A stretch of 5,224 bases of DNA. Source: Opitutaceae bacterium UBA6669 (GTDB taxonomy: Bacteria; Verrucomicrobiota; Verrucomicrobiia; Opitutales; Opitutaceae). Where the stretch lies: assembly GCA_002455175.1 (NCBI GenBank), contig DKKJ01000280.1, positions 631 to 5,854 of the forward strand, in the 5' to 3' direction. The notes below the pieces were generated by a model that saw nothing but the letters and a program-made list of their open reading frames with translations, had not been told where the DNA came from and ran no database searches. Numbering within the stretch: position 1 is the stretch's first letter; every line of letters starts with the position of its first letter. A program made the translations under genes and the position numbers. Positions 1-5,224 of the stretch are shown here, in pieces.

Positions 1-75
1 GTGCGATCACGGAGTGTTGCCACCTGGCCCGCTCTCTGCAGCCTTCTCCCACGTTCTAGCTCTTTTGGCCTCGCT

Positions 76-1446
76 ATGGACCCCTTTCCCACCTCTTCGA
101 GTTCTAACTCCGGACCTCCTTCGGAAGAACAGGCCTCACAGGTAGTGGAACACTTTTTCCGCCACGAGAGTGGACGACTCCACGGCGCTCTCACACGGAT
201 GCTCGGTCCCGGAAATCTCTCGCTCGTGGAAGACGTCACTCAGGGCGCCTTGCTCCGTGCAATGAAGACGTGGTCGATTGGCGGCATTCCGCCTAACCCG
301 TCGGCGTGGATCACCCAAGTGGCGATGAATTTGGCTCGCGACACCTTGCGGCATCGAAAGATGGCCCACGGCAAAGAGGAGAACGTGATCGTGCATTTTG
401 AGCAAACGCGTTCTGAACCGACGGACGTGCGTGCGGAAGCCCATGAAATCAGAGACGATGCCCTACGCCTCATGTTTGTTTGCTGTCACCCCTCTCAGCC
501 AGCGGATGCCCAAGTCATCCTCGCGCTGAAGGTGCTCTGTGGTTTCAGCACCGGAGAGATTGCTAAGGCATTTCTCAGCTCCGAGGCGGCGATCGAAAAG
601 CAACTCACTCGAACCAAATCTCGTATCCGAGAAGCAAATATCGGGTTCGAAATTCCAACCGGCGAGGACCTCACAGAACGGCTCGATGGCGTGCTGGCCG
701 CACTGTACCTCATGTTCAACGAGGGCTACAAGGCATCGACTGGGGACCAACTCCTTCGCGAGGACTTGTGCCAGGAAGCAATTCGTTTGGTTTCCCTCCT
801 CGCGGAGCACCCGGTCGGACAAACACCTCAAAGCTTCGCGCTCTTGGCGCTCATGCTCCTCACGTCCGCCCGTTTCCCCAGCCGGATTGACGAACAGGGG
901 GAACTCCTTCGGCTCGACGATCAAGATCGCGAAAAGTGGAACCAGGCGTTAATCCAGCGAGGACTCATCGCCCTGGTGAAAGCGGCTCAAGGGAACGAGC
1001 TGACAGAGTACCATCTCCAAGCAGGCATCGCCGCCTGCCACTGCACCGCCGCCAGCTACGCCGAGACGGACTGGGGACGCATTGTACGGCACTACGACGA
1101 CCTCCTCCGTATCAAACCCTCGCCGGTCGTCGCATTAAATCGAGCGGTGGCGGTAGCCCAGCTCCTCGGCCCGAAGTCCGGACTCGAAGCGTTGGCCGAA
1201 ATTGAACAGCGAGATCGGCTTGAATCCCATTACCTCCTGCACGCTGTCGAAGGCGAGTTCCACGCGCAGCTTCACAACCAAGCGGCGGCAGCGCAAAGCT
1301 TCCGGCGCGCGTTGCAACTGGCTGCGGTGGGACCAGAGCAAGCACATCTCTCCCGCATGCTCGACCGTGCATTGGCTCCCTTGGAAAAACCAGCCTCGCG
1401 CTCTCGCGTCGCTAAAACCCGTCCTCAGTCGCCATCCAAGCGGTGA
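76..1446 (+). CDS. ECF sigma factor with C-terminal DUF6596/TPR-like extension (ECF42 / COG4941 type)
   Basis: A cytoplasmic transcription initiation factor that would direct RNA polymerase to a small regulon. From the ATG at 76 the protein has 456 residues. The sigma-2 region lies at about 24-97, with VEHFFRHESGRL, DVTQGALLRAMKTW and then NPSAWITQVAMNLARD. A DDALRLMFVCCHP linker (127-139) leads to the sigma-4 helix-turn-helix, CGFSTGEIAKAFLSSEAAIE (155-174). The long extension carries RLDGVLAALYLMFNEGYKAS (202-221), LDDQDREKWNQALI (280-293), TDWGRIVRHYDDLL and SPVVALNRAVAVA (about 331-361), and a TPR-like helix pair near 385-416. These are hallmarks of the ECF42 group, in which the extension rather than a separate anti-sigma factor is thought to control activity. 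A basic tail follows (438-456). The frame stays open to base 1 (GTG at 1), so an upstream start cannot be excluded. ATG 76 is preferred because homology begins only about 23 residues after it. No Shine-Dalgarno sequence is visible. Group members often neighbour YCII/DGPF-domain genes, which would lie to the left of the window. Confidence 0.93.
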   Translation: MDPFPTSSSSNSGPPSEEQASQVVEHFFRHESGRLHGALTRMLGPGNLSLVEDVTQGALLRAMKTWSIGGIPPNPSAWITQVAMNLARDTLRHRKMAHGKEENVIVHFEQTRSEPTDVRAEAHEIRDDALRLMFVCCHPSQPADAQVILALKVLCGFSTGEIAKAFLSSEAAIEKQLTRTKSRIREANIGFEIPTGEDLTERLDGVLAALYLMFNEGYKASTGDQLLREDLCQEAIRLVSLLAEHPVGQTPQSFALLALMLLTSARFPSRIDEQGELLRLDDQDREKWNQALIQRGLIALVKAAQGNELTEYHLQAGIAACHCTAASYAETDWGRIVRHYDDLLRIKPSPVVALNRAVAVAQLLGPKSGLEALAEIEQRDRLESHYLLHAVEGEFHAQLHNQAAAAQSFRRALQLAAVGPEQAHLSRMLDRALAPLEKPASRSRVAKTRPQSPSKR

Positions 1447-1492
1447 TTCTCGTTCTTACATCGTCGCTTTCTTGCAGACACCATCCCCTCCT

Positions 1493-2032
1493 ATGATCTC
1501 AAAAATCCTCATCGGCCTTGCTCTCGCCTTGGCCGTACTCGTTATCGTGATCGTTCTTCAGCCAGGTGACTTTAGAGTCACACGAACAACCACAGTTTCC
1601 GCGCCTACTTCGACTATTTTCCCCTACGTTAATGACTTTCATCATTGGTCGAAATGGTCGCCATGGGCCAAGCTCGATCCTAATATGAAGGAGGTCTATG
1701 AAGGACCCGCACAGGGAGCAGGCGCCATCTATTCTTGGTCGGGTGACAACAAAGTGGGCGAAGGCAGGATGACCATTCGAGAAAGCCGTCCCACAGAACA
1801 CGTCGCCATCCACCTCGAATTTCTCAAGCCTTTCGAAGCAACGAACACGACTGAATTCACGTTCAAAGCAGAGGGAGCACAAACTCAGGTCGTGTGGACC
1901 ATGTACGGGAAAAGCAATTTCCTATCAAAAGCTATGGGACTGTTCATGAACATGGACAAAATGATCGGAGCCGATTTCGAAAAAGGTCTCGCTCAGCTTA
2001 AGGCGATCTCCGAATCGGCGCCTAAGTCTTAA
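1493..2032 (+). CDS. Membrane-anchored SRPBCC (polyketide cyclase/START-fold) family protein
   Basis: A 179-residue protein. Residues 4-22 form one uninterrupted hydrophobic helix (ILIGLALALAVLVIVIVLQ) after a single Lys, which fits an N-terminal inner-membrane anchor with the rest outside the membrane. The remainder is an SRPBCC/Polyketide_cyc2-like domain (about 27-172). It opens with a beta-strand segment, FRVTRTTTVSAP, followed by FPYVNDFHHWSKWSPWAKLD (43-62), GAGAIYSWSGDNKVGEGRM (75-93), LEFLKPFEATNTTEFTF (108-124) and the closing helix DFEKGLAQLKAI (161-172). This layout is a widespread conserved subfamily of unknown ligand, commonly found near YCII, VOC and ECF sigma genes. The fold binds hydrophobic ligands in a deep cavity, but no catalytic residues can be assigned here. 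It starts 46 nt after the sigma gene, and no terminator is visible between them, so co-transcription is likely. The frame is open for 97 codons upstream inside the sigma gene, but the hydrophobic N-terminus and family alignment fix the ATG at 1493. The bases just upstream are pyrimidine-rich, with no Shine-Dalgarno sequence. Confidence 0.88.
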   Translation: MISKILIGLALALAVLVIVIVLQPGDFRVTRTTTVSAPTSTIFPYVNDFHHWSKWSPWAKLDPNMKEVYEGPAQGAGAIYSWSGDNKVGEGRMTIRESRPTEHVAIHLEFLKPFEATNTTEFTFKAEGAQTQVVWTMYGKSNFLSKAMGLFMNMDKMIGADFEKGLAQLKAISESAPKS

Positions 2033-2082
2033 TTTCCAAGCTTGAGAGAGCAGCAAGATTACCTCGCTCAGGACCATCCATA

Positions 2083-2096
2083 ACCCGGTGACGGGT
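2083..2096 (+). other. Small hairpin with GTGA (GNRA-type) loop upstream of carbonic anhydrase gene
   Basis: ACCCG at 2083-2087 pairs perfectly with CGGGT at 2092-2096 around a GTGA loop, which as RNA is a GNRA tetraloop. It sits in the 108-nt gap between the SRPBCC and carbonic anhydrase genes, 44 nt before the latter's ATG. No T-tract follows (AATTGAC), so it is not a classical intrinsic terminator. It may be a 3'-end stabilising structure for the upstream transcript, a leader structure, or chance; five base pairs are easy to obtain by chance. Confidence 0.25.
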
Positions 2097-2140
2097 AATT
2101 GACATCGACAACGCCCCGTAGACTCCAACCATGGGCGTGT

Positions 2141-2821
2141 ATGGGACAACTCGACCACCTCTTCGCGAGGAACCGCGCCTGGGCTGATGCCATCCGTGAA
2201 CGGGAACCAGACTTCTTCCTGAAGCTTTCCCGCCAGCAATCTCCAGAATACCTCTGGATTGGATGCTCCGACAGTCGGGTTCCCGCCAATGAAATCGTCA
2301 ACCTGCTTCCTGGGGAACTCTTCGTTCACCGGAATGTGGCCAACGTCGTCGTTCACACCGACTTAAACTGCCTATCCGTTATGCAGTTCGCCATCGATGT
2401 CCTCAAAGTGAAGCACATCATGGTGGTGGGACACTACGGGTGCTCGGGCGTTCGGGCCGCACTCCGCTGCGAACGAATCGGCATCGCCGATAACTGGCTG
2501 CGCCATGTCCAAGACGTCTCCGACCGCCACAAATCCTGCGTTCATTCTGCTCCTAACGATCGCGCCCGGACCAACGTTCTCTGCGAACTCAATGTGGTCG
2601 AACAAGTCGTCAACGTCTGTCAAACCACGATCGTCCGCGACGCCTGGGACAGAAAACAACCCCTCACTATCCACAGCTGGATCTACGCGCTCAGTGACGG
2701 TATCCTCCGAAACCTCGGCATGAGCATTTCCTCATCCGAGCAACTTGAGGCGCAATACCACGAGTCGCTGAAATCAATCGAAGAAGGGCGGATTCGTGGA
2801 TCCAACGATTTGATCGATTAA
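2141..2821 (+). CDS. can: Beta-class carbonic anhydrase (Can-type)
   Basis: A cytoplasmic zinc enzyme that interconverts CO2 and bicarbonate, supplying bicarbonate to carboxylases and contributing to pH balance. The protein has 226 residues, against 220 for E. coli Can. Even the residue numbers coincide: zinc ligands C42, H98 and C101, with the Asp44/Arg46 dyad in CSDSR (42-46). Other signatures are GELFVHRNVAN (58-68), HTDLNCLSV (72-80), GHYGCSGV (97-104), NWLRHVQD (118-125), LCELNVVEQV (147-156) and TIHSWIYALSDG (176-187). Trp39, Arg64 and a Tyr at 182 match the non-catalytic bicarbonate pocket known from the E. coli and Haemophilus enzymes, so bicarbonate-dependent allosteric regulation (type II) is plausible. 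GHYGCSGV has Ser where E. coli has Gly, a mild change. The ATG at 2141 aligns with the E. coli start; an in-frame TTG at 2099 would add 14 unrelated residues. No Shine-Dalgarno sequence is visible. The gene stands alone functionally, with its own terminator 31 nt after the stop. Confidence 0.97.
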   Translation: MGQLDHLFARNRAWADAIREREPDFFLKLSRQQSPEYLWIGCSDSRVPANEIVNLLPGELFVHRNVANVVVHTDLNCLSVMQFAIDVLKVKHIMVVGHYGCSGVRAALRCERIGIADNWLRHVQDVSDRHKSCVHSAPNDRARTNVLCELNVVEQVVNVCQTTIVRDAWDRKQPLTIHSWIYALSDGILRNLGMSISSSEQLEAQYHESLKSIEEGRIRGSNDLID

Positions 2822-2852
2822 GTCTCGGACTAAGGTCTCGCTTCGGACTCAA

Positions 2853-2889
2853 AAAAAGCTCGCTCTCCCGATTGGAGTGCGAGCTTTTT
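2853..2889. terminator. Bidirectional intrinsic terminator between convergent genes
   Basis: A perfect 11-bp inverted repeat pairs AAAAAGCTCGC (2853-2863) with GCGAGCTTTTT (2879-2889). After a T-T mismatch, CTCC (2865-2868) pairs with GGAG (2874-2877) around a 5-nt loop. On the plus strand the stem ends in five T; on the minus strand the A run at 2851-2857 gives seven T. It lies 31 nt after the carbonic anhydrase stop and 21 nt after the minus-strand stop at 2911, the usual place for a shared terminator of converging units. Confidence 0.92.
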
Positions 2890-2910
2890 ACTTTAGAGAT
2901 CGGTTGAAAC

Positions 2911-4746
2911 TCAGTCCACTTCCCACACCTCGACAATGACGGCACCCGCAGTGCCTGCAGTCTTGCTCTTCGCCTGGACCGTGTACGCACCGGGAGCAAG
3001 GTTGGCGATGAGGACAGAATCCAAGCTGCCTGCAGCCAGAGCAAACGCACCGATTTGACCAGCGATGGTCGCAGCCTGCGTCCCCGTCCAATTGTCGTTT
3101 TCTCCAATCTTGGTCGCGCCTGAATACAGCTCCAGAACCGGGTCAGGATGAATATTGGGGACCTGGAACTGCGCTAGTCCTGGGCCGACGACGCGGATCA
3201 TTACCGTCTGCGCCTGCGTGCCATCGACGATGAAACCAGCGATCAGCTCCTGACCGAGTCCTGAACCGATGTACCCGCGAGTGGAAACGTTCTTGAAGCG
3301 AGAAGTGGATCCAGGAATCGGAACAACTTCAGGAGATCCCGCACTCGACAAATCAAACCAACCGTCCGTCCACAACTTGGTCCAGCCTGCAGCCCAATTC
3401 GTAGATCCGAAGGCACCGCGGTAGGTCGTAGCCACCGCATACCCTCCGACCGGAGCTGTAACCGCCGAAGTCAACAGCGGGCTGTTCGCCGCCGGACGCG
3501 GATCGAGCCCACGATTGGGCGTGCGTGATATACCGCGCAACAGGGGATCAGAAATTGCGTTGCCACCTGAGGTCATGAGAGCCGGACGGAGCGCGGAGCC
3601 CGAAGCGAAGACTCCGGTACCACCGGTCGCGTTGACGACGTTGTTAGCCGCGATGTGCGAGAAGAACGTGTTGTTCTCGAAGCGGAATTCCCCGGCGTCG
3701 ATACGGGGCTGTTCGTCTGCATCCACCTGGAACAGGTTGGCATAGTCAACAAACGCCGAGTTGAAAATTTTATGCGCTCCGTTGTCGCGGAGATGCATCG
3801 CCACATTAGCGGACGCTGCCGCTCCATTGGGGCGGGTAGTATTACCGATCCCGATCATCGTGGCGTTGAAAACAAAACCGCCACCGATGGGTGTCGCTGT
3901 TGCTTCCGGTGCCGTCGCACCGTCAAATTCAAAGCCTTTGTCGCCTAGGTATCCATCATCCGAATCGCTCTGCCGGTTATCGGCCTGGATCGCAAAGAGG
4001 AATTGCAGCGTGCCGCGATACCCTTGGTCGTAGTCGAAAGAGTCGTCACCGCTGAAGGCCGCCACCAGATTGCGTGCATTCACCGTACCGCCAAACCACT
4101 CGAATGCATCATCACGGTTCGCAAAAACTTCGACGTATTCGATCGTGGTTCCGCGTCCGACGCCACCCAGGGTCAATCCATTCAGTTCATTGGCCGTACC
4201 AACGATGGCCCCACCATGACGAATGGAAACATAACGGAACACCCCTGAATTGTCGTCGTCGTTATTGCCACCGTAAGTTCCAAGCGCCACGTCCTGACCG
4301 GTGAGGACAATCCCTTCGATCTGGTCGGTAATCGGAGCTGGTACGACCGCGCTATCGGCACGGGAATTCAAGGTCGCTTTCCCGAGGATCACCACGCCAC
4401 CCCACAGTCCAACATCACGGCCCGTGAGGTTCCCATTGAGCTGATCGAGCTCGGACGTAAAAACAATCGGCTTCTCCGCAGTACCGGAAGCATTGATCTT
4501 CGCATTTCGCGTAATGACTAACGCTGCCGCATCATTGCCAGAACTTACTCGGCCTTGGATCACCGTGCCTGGCTCGATGGTCAAGGTGGCACCGTTGACC
4601 ACGTAGACTTTACCCTGCAGTTGATAACGGTTCGATGCGGTCCAAGTGGTATCCGCCGAGATCTGCCCTGATACGATCACGTCTGCCGCCCAGGCGGAAC
4701 AGGTGACGCTCATCAGAGCGAGGAGGGATGCAATTTTTGATTTCAT
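2911..4746 (-). CDS. Exported beta-helix-like protein with Asp-rich loops and Verrucomicrobia-type C-terminal module
   Basis: A 611-residue secreted or surface protein of unknown function. Residues 1-20 are a Sec signal peptide (two Lys, hydrophobic core, cleavage after AWA at 18-20). Cys16 lacks a proper lipobox, as Thr precedes it. GATLTIEPGTVIQG (52-65), GTAEKPIVFTS (88-98) and GLWGGVVILGKATLN (113-127) are typical of right-handed beta-helix surface proteins of Bacteroidetes and related phyla. Asp-rich turns follow: NNDDDNSG (161-168), ANRDDAFEWFGGT (209-221), GDDSFDYDQGYRG (233-245) and SDSDDGYLGDKGFEFDG (260-276). Residues about 480-611 form a separate module, with GYIGSGLGQELIAGFIVDG (491-509), IRVVGPGLAQFQVP (517-530), DPVLELYSG (535-543) and ENDNW (549-553). 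I recognise this ending from many exported Verrucomicrobia proteins; its role is unknown, and surface retention or secretion is a guess. The start is set by the signal peptide; an in-frame TTG at 4800 would bury it. The TonB-dependent receptor gene ends 32 nt upstream, so the two are probably one operon. No catalytic site is recognisable. Confidence 0.88.
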   Translation of the reverse strand: MKSKIASLLALMSVTCSAWAADVIVSGQISADTTWTASNRYQLQGKVYVVNGATLTIEPGTVIQGRVSSGNDAAALVITRNAKINASGTAEKPIVFTSELDQLNGNLTGRDVGLWGGVVILGKATLNSRADSAVVPAPITDQIEGIVLTGQDVALGTYGGNNDDDNSGVFRYVSIRHGGAIVGTANELNGLTLGGVGRGTTIEYVEVFANRDDAFEWFGGTVNARNLVAAFSGDDSFDYDQGYRGTLQFLFAIQADNRQSDSDDGYLGDKGFEFDGATAPEATATPIGGGFVFNATMIGIGNTTRPNGAAASANVAMHLRDNGAHKIFNSAFVDYANLFQVDADEQPRIDAGEFRFENNTFFSHIAANNVVNATGGTGVFASGSALRPALMTSGGNAISDPLLRGISRTPNRGLDPRPAANSPLLTSAVTAPVGGYAVATTYRGAFGSTNWAAGWTKLWTDGWFDLSSAGSPEVVPIPGSTSRFKNVSTRGYIGSGLGQELIAGFIVDGTQAQTVMIRVVGPGLAQFQVPNIHPDPVLELYSGATKIGENDNWTGTQAATIAGQIGAFALAAGSLDSVLIANLAPGAYTVQAKSKTAGTAGAVIVEVWEVD

Positions 4747-4778
4747 GAGGTGGATGGATTTAGCTGAAAGGTAAGCGC

Positions 4779-5224
4779 TCACTCGAATAGCCACGTGCAA
4801 GCGACGGCGAACCGACGACCAGAACGGTAACGTTCATGCACGAGGGAATAGTCCTCGAACCCGATGCGCTTTTCGAAATCGGGATCGAGAAGGTTCTTGG
4901 CGGAAAACGTCAGACGAAGGCGTGCACTCAACCGCTGGTTCACCACGAGGTTGAGGCTCCCGGCGGATTGCTCATAGACATCAGGCAACGAGCCAAATTG
5001 AACGAGGCTAAGACGCTCACCCACGATGTTGTACGACAATGAGGCCGACATGCGGCCACTTGGCGCATCGTAGGCAATGTCCGCGTTGAAAACATAGGGA
5101 GATTGTCCCGACAACTCACGCTTCGCTTCAGCATTGGGCTCCTGCAAACGAATGCTGGCCATCTCCGTCTCAGGAATGGTCACCTCAGAGCCAACCACCG
5201 CGAGATTGGCTCCAACACTGAAGG
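4779..5224 (-). CDS. TonB-dependent outer-membrane receptor, C-terminal part (5' end outside window)
   Basis: The final 147 residues of a gene that enters from the right edge; the frame is open through the last base. It shows the alternating strands of the C-terminal beta-barrel of a TonB-dependent receptor, a family that imports siderophores, cobalamin, sugars or peptides across the outer membrane using TonB energy. Visible blocks in order are FSVGANLAVVGSEVTIP at the edge, LSGQSPYVFNADIAYD, MSASLSYNIVGERLSLV, LPDVYEQSAGSLNLVVNQRL, LRLTFSAKNLLDPDFEK and, near the end, RYRSGRRFAVACTWLFE. The PDVYEQ turn and the SAKNLLDP strand are strongly typical of large receptors from Bacteroidetes and Verrucomicrobia. 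The protein ends in Phe-Glu rather than the usual terminal aromatic residue. The plug domain, TonB box and any substrate clue lie outside the window. The beta-helix gene follows 32 nt downstream, probably in the same transcript. A GTG at 5198 is internal, not the start. Confidence 0.92.
   Translation of the reverse strand, partial: FSVGANLAVVGSEVTIPETEMASIRLQEPNAEAKRELSGQSPYVFNADIAYDAPSGRMSASLSYNIVGERLSLVQFGSLPDVYEQSAGSLNLVVNQRLSARLRLTFSAKNLLDPDFEKRIGFEDYSLVHERYRSGRRFAVACTWLFE

Noticed and set aside
1..75. N-terminal extension of the sigma factor from a GTG at base 1
   Set aside because: The 25 extra residues have no similarity to sigma region 2. Family homology begins well after ATG 76, and the edge of the window hides whether the frame simply continues upstream.
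1202..1492. Open frame upstream of and in phase with the SRPBCC gene, overlapping the sigma gene
   Set aside because: It lies inside a well-conserved sigma factor coding region in another frame, and its residues look like random Ser/Arg-rich shadow sequence. The SRPBCC membrane helix starts at 1493.
2105..2110. TCGACA (reverse complement of TGTCGA, which resembles a reported ECF42 -35 element) as a target site of the sigma factor
   Set aside because: It is oriented away from the carbonic anhydrase gene, is only six bases, lacks a -10 partner, and the same hexamer occurs inside coding sequence at about 1245 and 3344.
2099..2124. Sigma-70 promoter TTGACA / TAGACT for can
   Set aside because: The -35 hexamer is perfect, but the only -10 candidate matches 4 of 6 bases with a 14-nt spacer. 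This is not enough to annotate, so it is kept only as a low-interest finding.
2372..2674. Minus-strand open frame of 100 codons within the carbonic anhydrase gene
   Set aside because: It is a shadow of a gene with fully conserved catalytic residues, with no recognisable domain and no start signal.
2821..2852. Short repeated GTCTCG / TCGGAC elements just after the can stop
   Set aside because: They are six-base direct repeats in a 30-nt gap, with no stable structure of their own and no recurrence elsewhere in the window.
3655..4304. Several plus-strand open frames opposite the beta-helix gene (3655-3948, 3761-4033, 4003-4248, 4074-4304)
   Set aside because: They are antisense shadows overlapping one another in different frames, with Cys/Arg/His-rich composition and no known motif.
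4731..4746. Lipoprotein signal (Cys16) for the beta-helix protein
   Set aside because: The residues before Cys are Ser-Val-Thr, and Thr at -1 does not fit a lipobox. A normal signal peptidase I site (AWA) follows within four residues.

Overview
The window reads as ordinary chromosomal DNA from a Gram-negative bacterium, most likely a member of the Verrucomicrobiota (Opitutales-like). That placement is an inference. It rests on the C-terminal module of the long minus-strand secreted protein, which I recognise from many exported proteins of that phylum, on the TonB-dependent receptor (so an outer membrane is present), and on the lack of Shine-Dalgarno sequences before all four visible start codons. 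No 16S or other strict phylogenetic marker is present.

Layout, plus strand: an ECF sigma factor with a large C-terminal extension (COG4941 / ECF42 type; 76-1446, frame open to the left edge); 46 nt later a small membrane-anchored SRPBCC-fold protein (1493-2032), probably co-transcribed with it; then after a 108-nt gap a complete beta-class carbonic anhydrase closely resembling E. coli Can (2141-2821). A perfect 11-bp stem with A/T flanks (2853-2889) forms a bidirectional terminator between the two converging transcription units.

Layout, minus strand, read from the right edge inwards: the C-terminal 147 residues of a TonB-dependent outer-membrane receptor (5224-4779, 5' end outside the window), then 32 nt later a 611-residue exported protein with a signal peptide, beta-helix-like repeats with Asp-rich loops, and the C-terminal Verrucomicrobia-type module (4746-2911). 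These two look like a receptor plus surface-protein pair in one operon.

Functionally there are three independent themes. The first is a transcriptional regulator (ECF42 sigma) with a probable partner or target, the SRPBCC protein. The second is CO2/bicarbonate interconversion by Can. The third is an outer-membrane uptake or surface pair of unknown substrate. There are no tRNA or rRNA genes, CRISPR arrays, insertion sequences or phage genes. The coding density is high and no intergenic gap exceeds 110 nt. I see no convincing novel system; the least understood part is the receptor / Asp-rich beta-helix pair.
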